A stretch of 64,000 nt of DNA. It comes from Lachnospiraceae bacterium. Lineage in GTDB: Bacteria > Bacteroidota > Bacteroidia > Bacteroidales > Muribaculaceae. The DNA is taken from positions 62,001 to 126,000 of the forward strand of contig JAMPGZ010000004.1 in assembly GCA_023663655.1 (NCBI GenBank), read 5' to 3'. Position 1 is the first letter of the stretch. Each line of letters starts with the position of its first letter. The notes under the pieces are model-generated. The model did no database searches and was not told the origin of the DNA. It was given only the letters and a program-made list of their open reading frames with translations. The position numbers and the translations under genes were made by a program. Shown here piece by piece: positions 53,480-62,297 of the stretch.

Positions 53480-55138
53480 TTATGAGTTAAGTAGTGAACG
53501 CGCATTGGCTCGTGCAGCTTCATCCACGGTCGATCCGCTAAGCATCACGGCAAGCTCATCCACACGCTCCTCAGGCGTAAGTAACTTTATTCTTGTATAG
53601 GTGGATGTGTCGTCATCCTCCTTGTAAACCTTATAGTGGGCATTGCCCTTCGACGCCACTTGCGGCAGATGCGTGATGGCGGTCACCTGTATGTTTTCGG
53701 AAATGGATTTCATCAGTTCTCCCATGCGGTTTGCCACATCACCCGACACTCCGGTGTCCACCTCATCAAATATGATCGACGGCAGCTTCATCTTAGTAGC
53801 GATAATCGATTTAATCGACAGCATCAATCGCGAAATCTCACCACCCGATGCCGTGCCGCCCACAGGCATCAATTGCTGGTTCTTATTGAACGCAAAGAGC
53901 AATTCCACCTTGTCGACTCCGGTAGCAGTCAATTCACCGGTAGTGATATTAACCTTCACTTGCAGATTTTTCATTCCGAGGGGCACAGCCGTGGCTCGCA
54001 ATATTTCCTCAAATTTAAGAGCCTCCTCGCGACGACGAGCCGAAAGCGCGAGAGCAAGTTCCTTTGCCGACGCCTTCGCACGACGAGCCTCCTTTTCAAG
54101 CTCCTCAACAGTGTAAGAGCTGTTTTCAAGCTGATCCAGCTTTTCCCTCAAAGCCTCACGCAGCTCAATCAATTGATCCACGGTGTCGACACGATGTTTC
54201 TGTTCAAGCGAATAGATTGTGTTCAGACGCTCCTCTATAGCCTCAAGCTCATCAGGATCAGCCTGAAGATTGTTGTCATAGTCGGTAAGTGTCTCGGCTA
54301 TGTCCTGAATCTCAATGCGTGCCGACTCCAGCCGCTCGGAGATGTTGTCACTATCCTCAAGAATCTTTGCAAGCTCCTCGCAATAGCCCGATGCCTCTCC
54401 AAGCAACGACAGCACATTGGAGCTGCTGTTGGTCAATGCATCAAGAGCGCCATTGAGAGTCAACTTGATATCGGTCATATTAGACAGCACATCACGGTCA
54501 TGTTCAAGCTGCTCCTGCTCTCCCGGCTTCAGTTTCAGCTCATCAAGCTGTTCAAGCTGAAAACGCGTGAAATCCTCATCGCTGCGGTTCTGCTCGATTT
54601 TCTTTTTCGTCTCATGCAATCGTTTCACCGCATTACGGTAAATGTGGAAACGCTTGGAATAATCACGCAACAATTGAGCATTGCCGGCAAGATTGTCAAT
54701 AATCTGCAATTGGAACTCGGCTGACGTGAGCAACTGGTTCTGATGCTGCGAGTGTATGTCGACAAGCTGCATCGCCACGTGAGAAAGCAGATCGAGAGTC
54801 ACAGGAGAGTCGTTGATAAACGCGCGTGAACGCCCGGCGGGAGCAATCTCGCGCCTGAGTATGCACACAGCATCGTCCCACTCAATATCGTGAGCCACGC
54901 AATATTCCTTCAACGCCGGATAACCGGTGACATCAAATACCGCCTCAATCACAGATTTTTTTCCTGAGTCACGCACCGCTTTCAAGTCGGCTCTGCCACC
55001 AAGTATCAACGACAAGGCACCGAGCATTATCGACTTTCCGGCACCGGTCTCTCCGGTTATGATGTTGAAACCTGAATGGAAATCAATGTCCACGGTATCA
55101 ATCAATGCATAGTTTGATATGTATAATGATTTTAGCAT
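53480..55138 (-). CDS. recN: DNA repair protein RecN
   Basis: A 552-residue SMC-like ATPase. Walker A is G-E-T-G-A-G-K-S at 29-36, the central part (about 155-380) is coiled coil, and the C-terminal half has the signature G-G-E-I-S-R-L-M-L near 440 and Walker B I-I-F-D-E-V-D-T-G-V-S-G near 463. It acts in recombinational repair of double-strand breaks. It lies 6 bases after the DUF4835 gene. Confidence 0.95.
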   Translation of the reverse strand: MLKSLYISNYALIDTVDIDFHSGFNIITGETGAGKSIMLGALSLILGGRADLKAVRDSGKKSVIEAVFDVTGYPALKEYCVAHDIEWDDAVCILRREIAPAGRSRAFINDSPVTLDLLSHVAMQLVDIHSQHQNQLLTSAEFQLQIIDNLAGNAQLLRDYSKRFHIYRNAVKRLHETKKKIEQNRSDEDFTRFQLEQLDELKLKPGEQEQLEHDRDVLSNMTDIKLTLNGALDALTNSSSNVLSLLGEASGYCEELAKILEDSDNISERLESARIEIQDIAETLTDYDNNLQADPDELEAIEERLNTIYSLEQKHRVDTVDQLIELREALREKLDQLENSSYTVEELEKEARRAKASAKELALALSARRREEALKFEEILRATAVPLGMKNLQVKVNITTGELTATGVDKVELLFAFNKNQQLMPVGGTASGGEISRLMLSIKSIIATKMKLPSIIFDEVDTGVSGDVANRMGELMKSISENIQVTAITHLPQVASKGNAHYKVYKEDDDTSTYTRIKLLTPEERVDELAVMLSGSTVDEAARANARSLLNS

Positions 55139-55144
55139 CGTCTA

Positions 55145-56050
55145 TTATTTATTAACTCCACGTTTTATCATGTCAAGACGGGTAGTCTCCACCGGATAAA
55201 TAGAATAAAGCAATTCATAAGCTCCTGAACGCTCGTTTTGAGGCGACTTTGTGTAAAGATTCACAAGCTCATCAAGCTTCGCATCCTTAAACATCGACAA
55301 GCCCACCGACATGGGCGACTGGGAGAAAACTTCTTTCAAAACATTGAGCGACTCAGTGATGGCAGCTCTGCCCTTTGCCGGACTCACCGACATCTCGTCA
55401 AGACCTTTCCGGTGGTATTGGTAAATCAGGTCGCGCAACTTAGAGGTCGCCGGATCAGTGAACGCCGACAACACCGCGCTGCGGTTCTTGGTATCTTCAA
55501 ATGCCTTCCAGCCACTCTCGCCCGATGATTGAGCCATCTGAACCACGCGTTGCAGTTCCTGATAAAACGGCTCGCCTCCCCGTGGAGAGAAGCTGTCGAA
55601 ATCCATGGCAAGAATGAGGTAGACATAGAAATCTATTATCGCCGTGAGATTGCTCTCCATCGTGTTTTCCGAAAAGACAAGCGGCTCACCCTCTCTATAT
55701 TCAAATTCCACTTTGGTGTCCTTGAAATTAATCAAGGTAGTGGTATAGGAGCTGTTATAGACGGGACGCGAGGACTGCACCTGAAGGTCGCCCACCATCT
55801 TGTCGTCATTATATTCTTTGATGGAAAAAAACAGTTTGCATTCGATCTTTTCATTTGGCGAAATCTGAGCGGGAGTCCACTTACGCGTATTTATATATTC
55901 GGAAATAGCCTCTTTAAGCGTCTCGAAAACCGAGGTGTTGGTGCCACCCACTTGTGAATAGTCGACTGTCACCTGGCAGTTCAGCTCCTGAGCATGAACG
56001 CCGGTGAAACAAAATATCGACAGAATGAGGAGGAGAAACGAGCGCATCAT
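55145..56050 (-). CDS. DUF4835 family exported protein
   Basis: A 301-residue protein with a signal peptide (about 1-20, ending HAQE). The body shows T-L-I-N-F-K-D-T-K-V-E-F-E-Y and a conserved F-S-P-R-G-G-E-P-F-Y-Q near 155. By memory this is DUF4835, a Bacteroidota family always found between coaBC and recN; function unknown. The first four bases overlap the end of coaBC (56047-56050), so translation is coupled. Confidence 0.85.
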   Translation of the reverse strand: MMRSFLLLILSIFCFTGVHAQELNCQVTVDYSQVGGTNTSVFETLKEAISEYINTRKWTPAQISPNEKIECKLFFSIKEYNDDKMVGDLQVQSSRPVYNSSYTTTLINFKDTKVEFEYREGEPLVFSENTMESNLTAIIDFYVYLILAMDFDSFSPRGGEPFYQELQRVVQMAQSSGESGWKAFEDTKNRSAVLSAFTDPATSKLRDLIYQYHRKGLDEMSVSPAKGRAAITESLNVLKEVFSQSPMSVGLSMFKDAKLDELVNLYTKSPQNERSGAYELLYSIYPVETTRLDMIKRGVNK

Positions 56051-57243
56051 AAAGTTTCGATTGTGTCGAGAATATCGCCGGCGACCTCCGCCTTCGGTTT
56101 TACTCCGAATGGGAGTGTGCGTCCATCGGCGGTGTATATCGTAATCTTGTTGGTGTCGGTTCCGAATCCGGCTCCTGCATCACGCAACGAATTAAGCACG
56201 ATCATATCAAGATGCTTTGACGCGAGCTTTCCCTGAGCATTAGTCTCCTCATGGTCAGTCTCAAGCGCAAACCCCACCAATATCTGTCCCGGGCGTTTTG
56301 CTTCGCCGAGAGTTTTAGCAATGTCAGGATTCTTAACAAGTTCGATCACAGGCACATCATTCCCTTCGCGTTTTATCTTTTTATCACTCGAATGAGCCGG
56401 AGCATAATCAGCCACAGCCGCACACATCACGGCAATGTCACTGTCGCCAAAATGAGCCTCGCAAGCTTCAAGCATCTGTCGTGCCGACTCCACTTTAACC
56501 ACATTTATGCCGCTACCCGACACTTTAATCTCCACGGGACCGCTCACCAGCGTGACCTCAGCCCCACGGGATGCAGCCTCCTCGGCTATAGCGTAGCCCA
56601 TTTTCCCTGAGCTGTAATTGCCTATAAACCTCACCGGATCGATCTTCTCGTAGGTGGGACCGGCGGTGACAAGCACCTTTTTGCCTGAAAGTGTCTTCTG
56701 CTTGGCAAAAAACGCCTCAAGAACTTTCACGATGTTCTCAGGCTCCTCCATCCTGCCTTTTCCGACAAGATGGCTTGCAAGCTCACCCACAGCCGGCTCG
56801 ATGATGTGATTGCCATAGCTTTTCAGCAATTGCAGGTTGCGGCAAGTCGACGGATGAGCCATCATGTCAAGATCCATAGCGGGAGCCACGAAAACAGGAG
56901 CTTTCGCCGAGAGATAGGTGGTCACAAGCATATTGTCGGCAACTCCATTAGCCATCTTTCCGATGGTCGATGCGGTAGCCGGCGCTATCACCATCGCGTC
57001 AGCCCACAATCCGAGGTCGACATGGCTGTGCCATTCGCCGGTGTTGGCGGTGAAAAATTCACTCACCACCGGCTTGCCGCTGAGAGCCGACAATGTGACT
57101 GGCGTAATGAACTCCTTAGCCGAGGGGGTCATCACCACCTGCACTTCAGCGCCGGCTTTTATCAAAAGACGCAGCAGATAAGCCGATTTATAGGCGGCTA
57201 TGCCTCCGGTTATACCGAGTACTATGTGCTTTCCTTTCAACAT
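56047..57243 (-). CDS. coaBC: Bifunctional phosphopantothenoylcysteine decarboxylase / phosphopantothenate-cysteine ligase
   Basis: A 398-residue fusion. The CoaC part (to about 180) has G-I-T-G-G-I-A-A-Y-K-S at the start, the active His74 in S-H-V-D-L-G and P-A-M-D-L-D-M-M near 120. The CoaB part shows V-L-V-T-A-G-P-T-Y-E-K-I-D-P-V-R and G-N-Y-S-S-G-K-M-G-Y-A-I near 208-219. Together they convert 4'-phosphopantothenate to 4'-phosphopantetheine in coenzyme A synthesis. It lies 10 bases after the exonuclease gene. Confidence 0.95.
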   Translation of the reverse strand: MLKGKHIVLGITGGIAAYKSAYLLRLLIKAGAEVQVVMTPSAKEFITPVTLSALSGKPVVSEFFTANTGEWHSHVDLGLWADAMVIAPATASTIGKMANGVADNMLVTTYLSAKAPVFVAPAMDLDMMAHPSTCRNLQLLKSYGNHIIEPAVGELASHLVGKGRMEEPENIVKVLEAFFAKQKTLSGKKVLVTAGPTYEKIDPVRFIGNYSSGKMGYAIAEEAASRGAEVTLVSGPVEIKVSGSGINVVKVESARQMLEACEAHFGDSDIAVMCAAVADYAPAHSSDKKIKREGNDVPVIELVKNPDIAKTLGEAKRPGQILVGFALETDHEETNAQGKLASKHLDMIVLNSLRDAGAGFGTDTNKITIYTADGRTLPFGVKPKAEVAGDILDTIETL

Positions 57244-57253
57244 CAGCCTGCTG

Positions 57254-58015
57254 TTATTTGATTCTCATTCTTATGCGGGTTATGACCTGCTTGGTATTTT
57301 CGGCAAATTCGCCCTGCATCATCCAGCTATAATAGCTCGGTTCGCGGGCAAAGATTTTTTCAACCTCCTGACCCTTGTATTTACCGAAATTGAACACCTC
57401 CTTGCCCGCTTCATTAAATATGATGCGGCCCATGAGATCGGCGTTCTTGTTCATCGTCGAAAATTCGGCAAGATAAGCTATGTCGTTTTTCAGCGTGGGA
57501 TAGCGGTCGAGCTGAGCCTTCAGCACTTCGTATGTGGCACGTGTATCGGCATTTGCCGAGTGTGCCGCTTCCAGATCCTTTCCGCAATAAAACTTATAAG
57601 CCGCCACAAGCGTGCGTTGTTCCATCTTATGAAAGATGTTCTGCACGTCGACAAAGTTATGGCGAGACATATCAATCTCCACCCCGGCTGTGGCAAACTC
57701 CTGCATGAGCAGAGGCACGTCGAAGCGGTTGGAGTTGAATCCGGCTATATCGCATCCCTGAAACACTCTGGCAAGCTCCTTTGCCACATCCTTGAAGCGG
57801 GGACAATCCTTCACATCATCATCCGTGATGTGATGCACGGCAGTCGCTTCGGCAGGAATAGGCATCCCGGGATTGACACGGAGTGTTTTCTCCTCCTCCT
57901 CTCCCGAAGGCAGCACCTTTATGTAGGAAATCTCTACGATTTTATCGCGAAGTATATTGACACCGGTAGTTTCAAGGTCAAAGAAAACTATCGGCTTCTT
58001 TAATTGCAATTCCAT
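57254..58015 (-). CDS. DnaQ-like 3'-5' exonuclease
   Basis: A 253-residue DEDD exonuclease. Exo I is F-F-D-L-E-T-T-G near 10-17, Exo II is I-A-G-F-N-S-N-R-F-D near 92-101, and Exo III is H-S-A-N-A-D-T-R-A-T near 155-164 (His then Asp five residues on). It may proofread for DNA polymerase III or process DNA or RNA ends; its place right after dnaN (14-base gap) supports a replication link. Confidence 0.88.
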   Translation of the reverse strand: MELQLKKPIVFFDLETTGVNILRDKIVEISYIKVLPSGEEEEKTLRVNPGMPIPAEATAVHHITDDDVKDCPRFKDVAKELARVFQGCDIAGFNSNRFDVPLLMQEFATAGVEIDMSRHNFVDVQNIFHKMEQRTLVAAYKFYCGKDLEAAHSANADTRATYEVLKAQLDRYPTLKNDIAYLAEFSTMNKNADLMGRIIFNEAGKEVFNFGKYKGQEVEKIFAREPSYYSWMMQGEFAENTKQVITRIRMRIK

Positions 58016-58029
58016 TTAGACGTAATATC

Positions 58030-59163
58030 TTAAAAATCAGTGACGGTCATCGGCATAAGCAACATCAGAAGATCATCGGCGGCACCCTCCTCCTGAGTAG
58101 GCAGGAACACTCCCGGGCGGCTCGGATCCGACAACTTGATCACCATGTCATCGGTCGACAGCGTGCTTGTGATTTCAATCAGATAGGGAGCGCTGAAGCC
58201 TATCACCATCTCTCTGCCGGTGAAGTCGCAAAGCACCTCTTCACGAGCCGATGTGCAGAAATTATTGTCGGCGGCACGGAGTGTCATCTTGTCAGGTTCG
58301 ATCTTGAACTTAACAAGTCCGTGTCCGGGATCCACAAACACGGCTACGCGGCGTATCGCGTTGAGGAACTGATGACGGTCGACTGTGAGCACGTAGGGGT
58401 TATCCACCGGAATCACGCGGTTATAGTCGGGGAAAGAGCCCTTGATGAAGCGGCAAGAGAACTTATAAGACGGAGTCTCGAATGTCGCGCTCTTGGGAGT
58501 GATTGTGATATTCACCTGCTGCTCCTTGGCAAACACATTCTTAAGCACTGCCGCCGGCTTGACAGGAAGGATGAAAGAGCCCTCGTGTCCCGGAGCGGCT
58601 ACGCTGTTGCGATAGCGCACGAGCTTACGTGTGTCGGTGGCAACAAATGTGATCGAATCAGGCTTGATGTCCCAAAGGATACCCATCATCTGCGGACGAA
58701 GGTCATCATTGCCCACAGCGAAAAGGGTGTTGTCAATTCCTTTAAGCATCTGATCCACCGGATAGGTGAACGAGAATGTGGCAGCATCCCCCTCGGTTGA
58801 TTCGTTTGAAGGATACTCATTGCCGTTAAGAGCGATGAAACTGTAGTTACCGTTGCTGTAGTTTATCTCTACCGACAGATTATCGTCATTGATCGAAAAT
58901 TCAATGCCTTGGTCGGGCATCTCTTTCAAGAGATCCACAAGACGGCGCGCGTCGATACAGAATTTGCCACTCCCTTCCGAATCCATCACTTCAAGATGAG
59001 CCACCAATGTATTTTCCAAATCCGATGCCGTAACGGTCAGCGAATTATCATTTAGCTCAAACAGGAAATTATTAAGAATCGTCAGCGCGTTCTTAGAGTT
59101 AATCACCTTACTCACTGCCGATACGCAGTTGTAAAGAGTCTTGCTCGATACATTGAATTTCAT
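58030..59163 (-). CDS. dnaN: DNA polymerase III sliding clamp (beta subunit)
   Basis: A 377-residue protein with the three-part clamp fold: F-N-V-S-S-K-T-L-Y-N-C-V at the start, L-T-V-T-A-S-D-L-E-N-T near 40, the second domain with F-V-A-T-D-T-R-K-L near 180, and the C-terminal L-L-M-L-L-M-P-M-T-V-T-D-F, in which the M-P-M of the clamp surface is conserved. It forms a dimeric ring around DNA. It is first of the run dnaN - exonuclease - coaBC - DUF4835 - recN - rlmB, all minus strand and spaced 16 bases or less. Confidence 0.96.
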   Translation of the reverse strand: MKFNVSSKTLYNCVSAVSKVINSKNALTILNNFLFELNDNSLTVTASDLENTLVAHLEVMDSEGSGKFCIDARRLVDLLKEMPDQGIEFSINDDNLSVEINYSNGNYSFIALNGNEYPSNESTEGDAATFSFTYPVDQMLKGIDNTLFAVGNDDLRPQMMGILWDIKPDSITFVATDTRKLVRYRNSVAAPGHEGSFILPVKPAAVLKNVFAKEQQVNITITPKSATFETPSYKFSCRFIKGSFPDYNRVIPVDNPYVLTVDRHQFLNAIRRVAVFVDPGHGLVKFKIEPDKMTLRAADNNFCTSAREEVLCDFTGREMVIGFSAPYLIEITSTLSTDDMVIKLSDPSRPGVFLPTQEEGAADDLLMLLMPMTVTDF

Positions 59164-59201
59164 ATACTATAATTTTATTTCTGTTTTTCCTTATTAACTT
59201 A

Positions 59202-59209
59202 CAAAAATA
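59202..59209 (-). promoter_or_regulatory. Candidate -7 element of the dnaN operon
   Basis: The minus strand reads TATTTTTG, matching TAnnTTTG, about 40 bases before the dnaN ATG. No strong -33 element is seen about 20 bases further upstream. Confidence 0.45.
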
Positions 59210-59316
59210 GCAATTTCCATCCAATTCTCACCTATTTTTCCTCCAATAAATAAATCACCCTGAAATTTTACACCCCGAGCATAGCCCGACATCAATATCG
59301 CGAACTCCGCTCCAAA

Positions 59317-59612
59317 CAATTATTATTTTTCACAAAAATAATTTTCCACAAAAATAATCCGCACCATCCACACCGCAACATAGCACTGAGTGTAGAATTA
59401 TCGCAACAAAAACACGGTCTGTAGAACCGAAATATCTTATCCCGGCATGGAGCGTAGCGCAATGCCGGGAACCGGGGCGCAGGAACACAGAATTTCCACA
59501 AAAAAAACGGTCTGCAGGACCGCAATATCTTAGCCCGGCATGGAGCGTAGCGCAATGCCGGGGACCGGGACACCCACCCATCAAGTTCCGTAGGAACGAC
59601 ACAACCACGATG
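59317..59612 (-). repeat. Composite dispersed repeat, copy 1, with two palindromic units
   Basis: A first segment (59317-59400, starting AATTATTATTTTTCAC) is about nine-tenths identical to 61745-61829. Two palindromes follow in reverse orientation, at 59441-59469 and 59534-59562 (CCCGGCATGG...AATGCCGGG), each preceded by CTTA and a CGGTC-type hairpin, and then GTTCC-GTA-GGAAC near 59585. The arrangement is repeated at 61892-61987. Confidence 0.85.
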
Positions 59613-60056
59613 TTATATTGTAGGAGGTTATTACAGAACCTACGTATGCCTAATTTAGGGGCACTCTTTGCAGAGTGCATTTTGGTGGTATCCTCCCGGG
59701 CACAGATCGCCTGCGGCTCCCTGTACCCGGTTACGCATAAGCAATGTCTTTCAGACATTTAGCCATGCGGTGATGATATACCAATCGGAGACGATATGAG
59801 AGGGACGCCTGAAAGGCAGGGCTTACGCTTAGCCGGGCACGCGAGCCAAGGCGAGTGGTGCCCGGACACCCCCACGCACGAAACATCTCTGCAAAGAGAT
59901 GCCCTGAATACATAATTTCACTCTTTACTCAATGAAATTAAACACGTATTCGCATAAGCTCTGTCTTTCTGACGGTTATATCGGTATTAACGAGTCACCA
60001 CAACACCCACAAACTGCCACGAAATCGACAACCCCGCGTTGGCGATAACATAAAAC
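59613..60056. repeat. Further divergent repeat modules, no gene
   Basis: This stretch holds related palindromes with other inner sequence: CCCGGGCACAG...CTGTACCCGG near 59695-59731 and CCGGGCAC...GGTGCCCGG near 59836-59866. Small hairpins lie between, such as GCACTC-TTTGCA-GAGTGC, TGTCT-TTC-AGACA and CATCTC-TGCAAA-GAGATG. No open frame here looks real. Confidence 0.6.
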
Positions 60057-60083
60057 CGGGCTGCGCCATGATGACGCAGCCCG
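60057..60083 (-). terminator. Terminator-like hairpin downstream of the LRR-type gene
   Basis: CGGGCTGCG (60057-60065) pairs with CGCAGCCCG (60075-60083); the minus strand continues GTTTTAT. It lies 160 bases after the gene. The 160-base gap holds nothing else that I see. Confidence 0.6.
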
Positions 60084-60243
60084 TGTGTAAGAATCAGCAT
60101 CAGAAAATGCTATATTTATCGACAAAGGTTATTGCTACTCAATTAAACCTAATGGAAATACGTTACATCTGATAATGTAGGCGTAACCTACAGAATAATC
60201 TTTTATTTGATGCAACATAATACTCCCTATTTCATGTATTGAA

Positions 60244-60792
60244 TCACTTAACCAACACTTTCTCCGATGTGCCGTCAGACATCTGAACTATGTTAATGCC
60301 CGTCGTTGGCTCATCCAATCTGACGCCATTAATATCATAACGTGCAACCTCCGTAGCATTCGGATCCGCAATTGAAGTATACGCAGCACTTGATGCGTTT
60401 GCTTCCTTACAACCATCATGAATACCGACGAAGCGATTTATCGGACGTCCACCATTCGCACTATTATAGTTACTTAGCAATGCATCAGGAGCTATATATT
60501 TTACCGATGATGGAATATAGATCTTCGCACCATTGACACCCTGAAATGCCCTGCTGCAAATTACTTCACATCCATCAAGAACATAAAAATTACTGGATCC
60601 GTTACTCCCAATACACGAAACAAGAACTTTTCCGTCTTTGCTATACAGTCCAGTACCTCCATATCCCCCCTTGGCACTCATTTCTTTAACCTCAAATCCA
60701 TCACTACTGTAGATATAGTCAGTTGTCGACTCCTGCGCGCTCACGCTTAAGCAAGCACAAAATACCGTAAATAATAAAACTAAATTCTTCAT
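60244..60792 (-). CDS. Small secreted LRR-type protein with T9SS-like tail
   Basis: About 182 residues from the ATG at 60792 (MKNLVLLFTVFCACLSVSAQ), which gives a clean signal peptide; the frame extends 13 codons further up. Residues about 70-110 look like one or two BspA-type repeats (C-E-V-I-C-S-R-A-F-Q, I-Y-I-P-S-S-V-K-Y-I). The C-terminal ~32 residues start A-R-Y-D-I-N-G-V-R-L and resemble the end domain of Bacteroidales surface proteins, also seen in the LamG-type protein at 18453. It lies alone between two copies of a dispersed repeat. Its exact role is unknown. Confidence 0.65.
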   Translation of the reverse strand: MKNLVLLFTVFCACLSVSAQESTTDYIYSSDGFEVKEMSAKGGYGGTGLYSKDGKVLVSCIGSNGSSNFYVLDGCEVICSRAFQGVNGAKIYIPSSVKYIAPDALLSNYNSANGGRPINRFVGIHDGCKEANASSAAYTSIADPNATEVARYDINGVRLDEPTTGINIVQMSDGTSEKVLVK

Positions 60793-60843
60793 ATTGTTTA
60801 AATTATTGATTATTGTGAATTTCATTTTCATAAATTTTTATTG

Positions 60844-61204
60844 TCAACTTTCTAATTTTTGATTAAATGATTTAATAGATTTGATAAAAGACCTTTGTTC
60901 TTTTTTCAACATATCCAATCTATTAGAATCAAATTCTTCATTCAGAATATTTATGTCTTCTGCAATCCTATAAATATATCTGTAGACTTGATTCGATGTA
61001 TGAAAATGTAAATTTTGTCTATCTCTTGAAGATAAAATTGCAATTAGCTACAATAAGACACCATGCGGGCCATTGCATCCCACAATCGATATTGCATACA
61101 ATTAACAAAATTAGCGACACAAACAGCATCGTAAATACTGGACCATCACGATAAAGACAATACAATATTGAGCTTTTCGGGGCTTTCTCAATATGATAAA
61201 ACAT
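60844..61204 (-). pseudogene. Possible frameshifted small membrane protein
   Basis: A frame from 61204 encodes a hydrophobic stretch (V-F-T-M-L-F-V-S-L-I-L-L-I-V) and stops at 61019. A second frame, open from 61047 to a TGA at 60844-60846 but without a start, continues with a charged helical tail (L-D-M-L-K-K-E-Q-R-S-F-I-K-S-I-K). Joined by a one-base shift near 61050 they would give a two-segment membrane protein with a coiled tail. It may be a decayed gene or a chance pair. Confidence 0.35.
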
Positions 61205-61253
61205 AATACATTTTCTGCCGCAGGGCTCACCTCGTTGGCTTTTAGTCGTTTAT

Positions 61254-61571
61254 AAAAAAAGAAATGCGTGAGAGCCGGTACTGTTGCTCGTCCCACTGCT
61301 TGAGGCCCTGGAATTGCCCGGATTAGTTGAACGAGCAAACACGCAGAGCCTCACGCAGAATATGACATACACCCGATGCTGACGCTCGCGCGTCAGCATC
61401 TCGGCGGAATATACATATCCACATTGGCATCTACTGTTTGCTACATTCTTGACTAATCCATTGAAATTTTCCAGGTTTCAAGCAGTCAAGAAAGAGCGTC
61501 GAGTAAACGCATTTCATAAATTGCCGCTGACCCACCCACTTGCCCGAGACCGGGCTCCGCGTAGCAGTCAA
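61254..61571 (-). ncRNA. Candidate structured RNA with promoter and U-tract, family unknown
   Basis: On the minus strand TATTTTTG (61578-61585) fits the -7 consensus, with TTG 18 bases upstream. The predicted transcript holds four hairpins in order: GCCCG/CGGGC (61542-61555), CTTGACT/AGTCAAG enclosing TTGAAA/TTTCAA (61448-61490), GATGCTGACGC/GCGTCAGCATC with a 4-base loop (61375-61400), and a terminal TGCGTGAG/CTCACGCA enclosing TTGCTCGT/ACGAGCAA (61265-61357). The last stem is followed by TTTCTTTTTTT. It lacks the landmark sequences of RNase P, tmRNA and SRP RNA that I know. Short frames inside it look spurious. Confidence 0.45.
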
Positions 61572-61744
61572 CAATCGCAAAAATACAAAAAATATTTATT
61601 TCACAAGCTATTATATTCAAATTTTTAACGACCCCACAATGAGCGTGAGAGCGTTGAATGTAGGCATCATCTTTGGGCTTCACTCCATATCAGAATATTT
61701 CGGCATACAGCATTATCGTTTATGAATTTGGCTTAATCGAAATT

Positions 61745-62010
61745 AATTATTATTTTTACGAAAAATAATTTTTGTCAAAAATAATCCGGCACCATCCACA
61801 CCGCAACATAGCATTGAATGTAGAATTTTCACAACGACACACCTATGGCATTTGACGGTTCCCAACTCCCTCTTACATCATTATCATAACAAGAACACGG
61901 TCTGTAGGACCGCAATATCTTAGCCCGGTATGGAGCGTAGCGCAATGCCGGGAACCGGGGCAGACACCCATCAAGTTCCGTAGGAACGACACAATCCGTC
62001 CCGCTCCTAC
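61745..62010 (-). repeat. Composite dispersed repeat, copy 2
   Basis: Bases 61745-61829 match 59317-59400 and bases 61892-61987 match the second part of that copy, including the palindrome at 61924-61952 and GTTCC-GTA-GGAAC near 61974. About 60 bases between the two parts are unrelated to copy 1. Confidence 0.85.
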
Positions 62011-62038
62011 AGAGCTATTGCCAACCACCCAACCATTA

Positions 62039-62094
62039 CCCGGCATTGCGCTACGCTCCATACCGGGCTAAGACATTGCGTTCCTGCAGAACGC
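62039..62094 (+). repeat. Palindromic repeat unit in forward orientation
   Basis: The palindrome at 62039-62067 (CCCGGCATTGCG...CATACCGGG) is followed by CTAAG and the hairpin GCGTTC-CTGCA-GAACGC (62078-62094), the layout of the units at 871 and 1008 but with a different, still paired, stem. With copy 2 it forms an inverted pair. The 200 bases from here to the MFS gene hold no gene. Confidence 0.85.
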
Positions 62095-62297
62095 ATCATC
62101 CTCGTGGCTTCGCTCGTACGGGATTAACCTCAACATCGCGGCTATGCCGCTCCCTCAATTCCCGTTACAAAAAAAAAACACAACACGCCCTACATTCTAT
62201 AACCAACCTCAACAAAAAATCCATGAACCGAATATCTCGATCCATGGATTTTATTGTTGTTTTGTCGAGGTCAGAGACTGACCATGACAATGCGATT

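Noticed and set aside
53464..53523. N-terminal extension of RlmB
   Set aside because: It would overlap recN by 44 bases; the ATG at 53463 matches the usual family start.
53636..54724. A 362-codon plus-strand frame antisense to recN
   Set aside because: It is a shadow of recN, His/Arg/Leu-rich with no recognisable domain or start context.
61486..61683. A 65-codon minus-strand frame near the structured RNA
   Set aside because: It spans the predicted promoter and the start of the candidate RNA and has no protein-like features.
59317..62094. Insertion sequence flanked by the dispersed repeats
   Set aside because: No transposase frame and no clear target duplication; the repeats are modular palindromes rather than IS ends.
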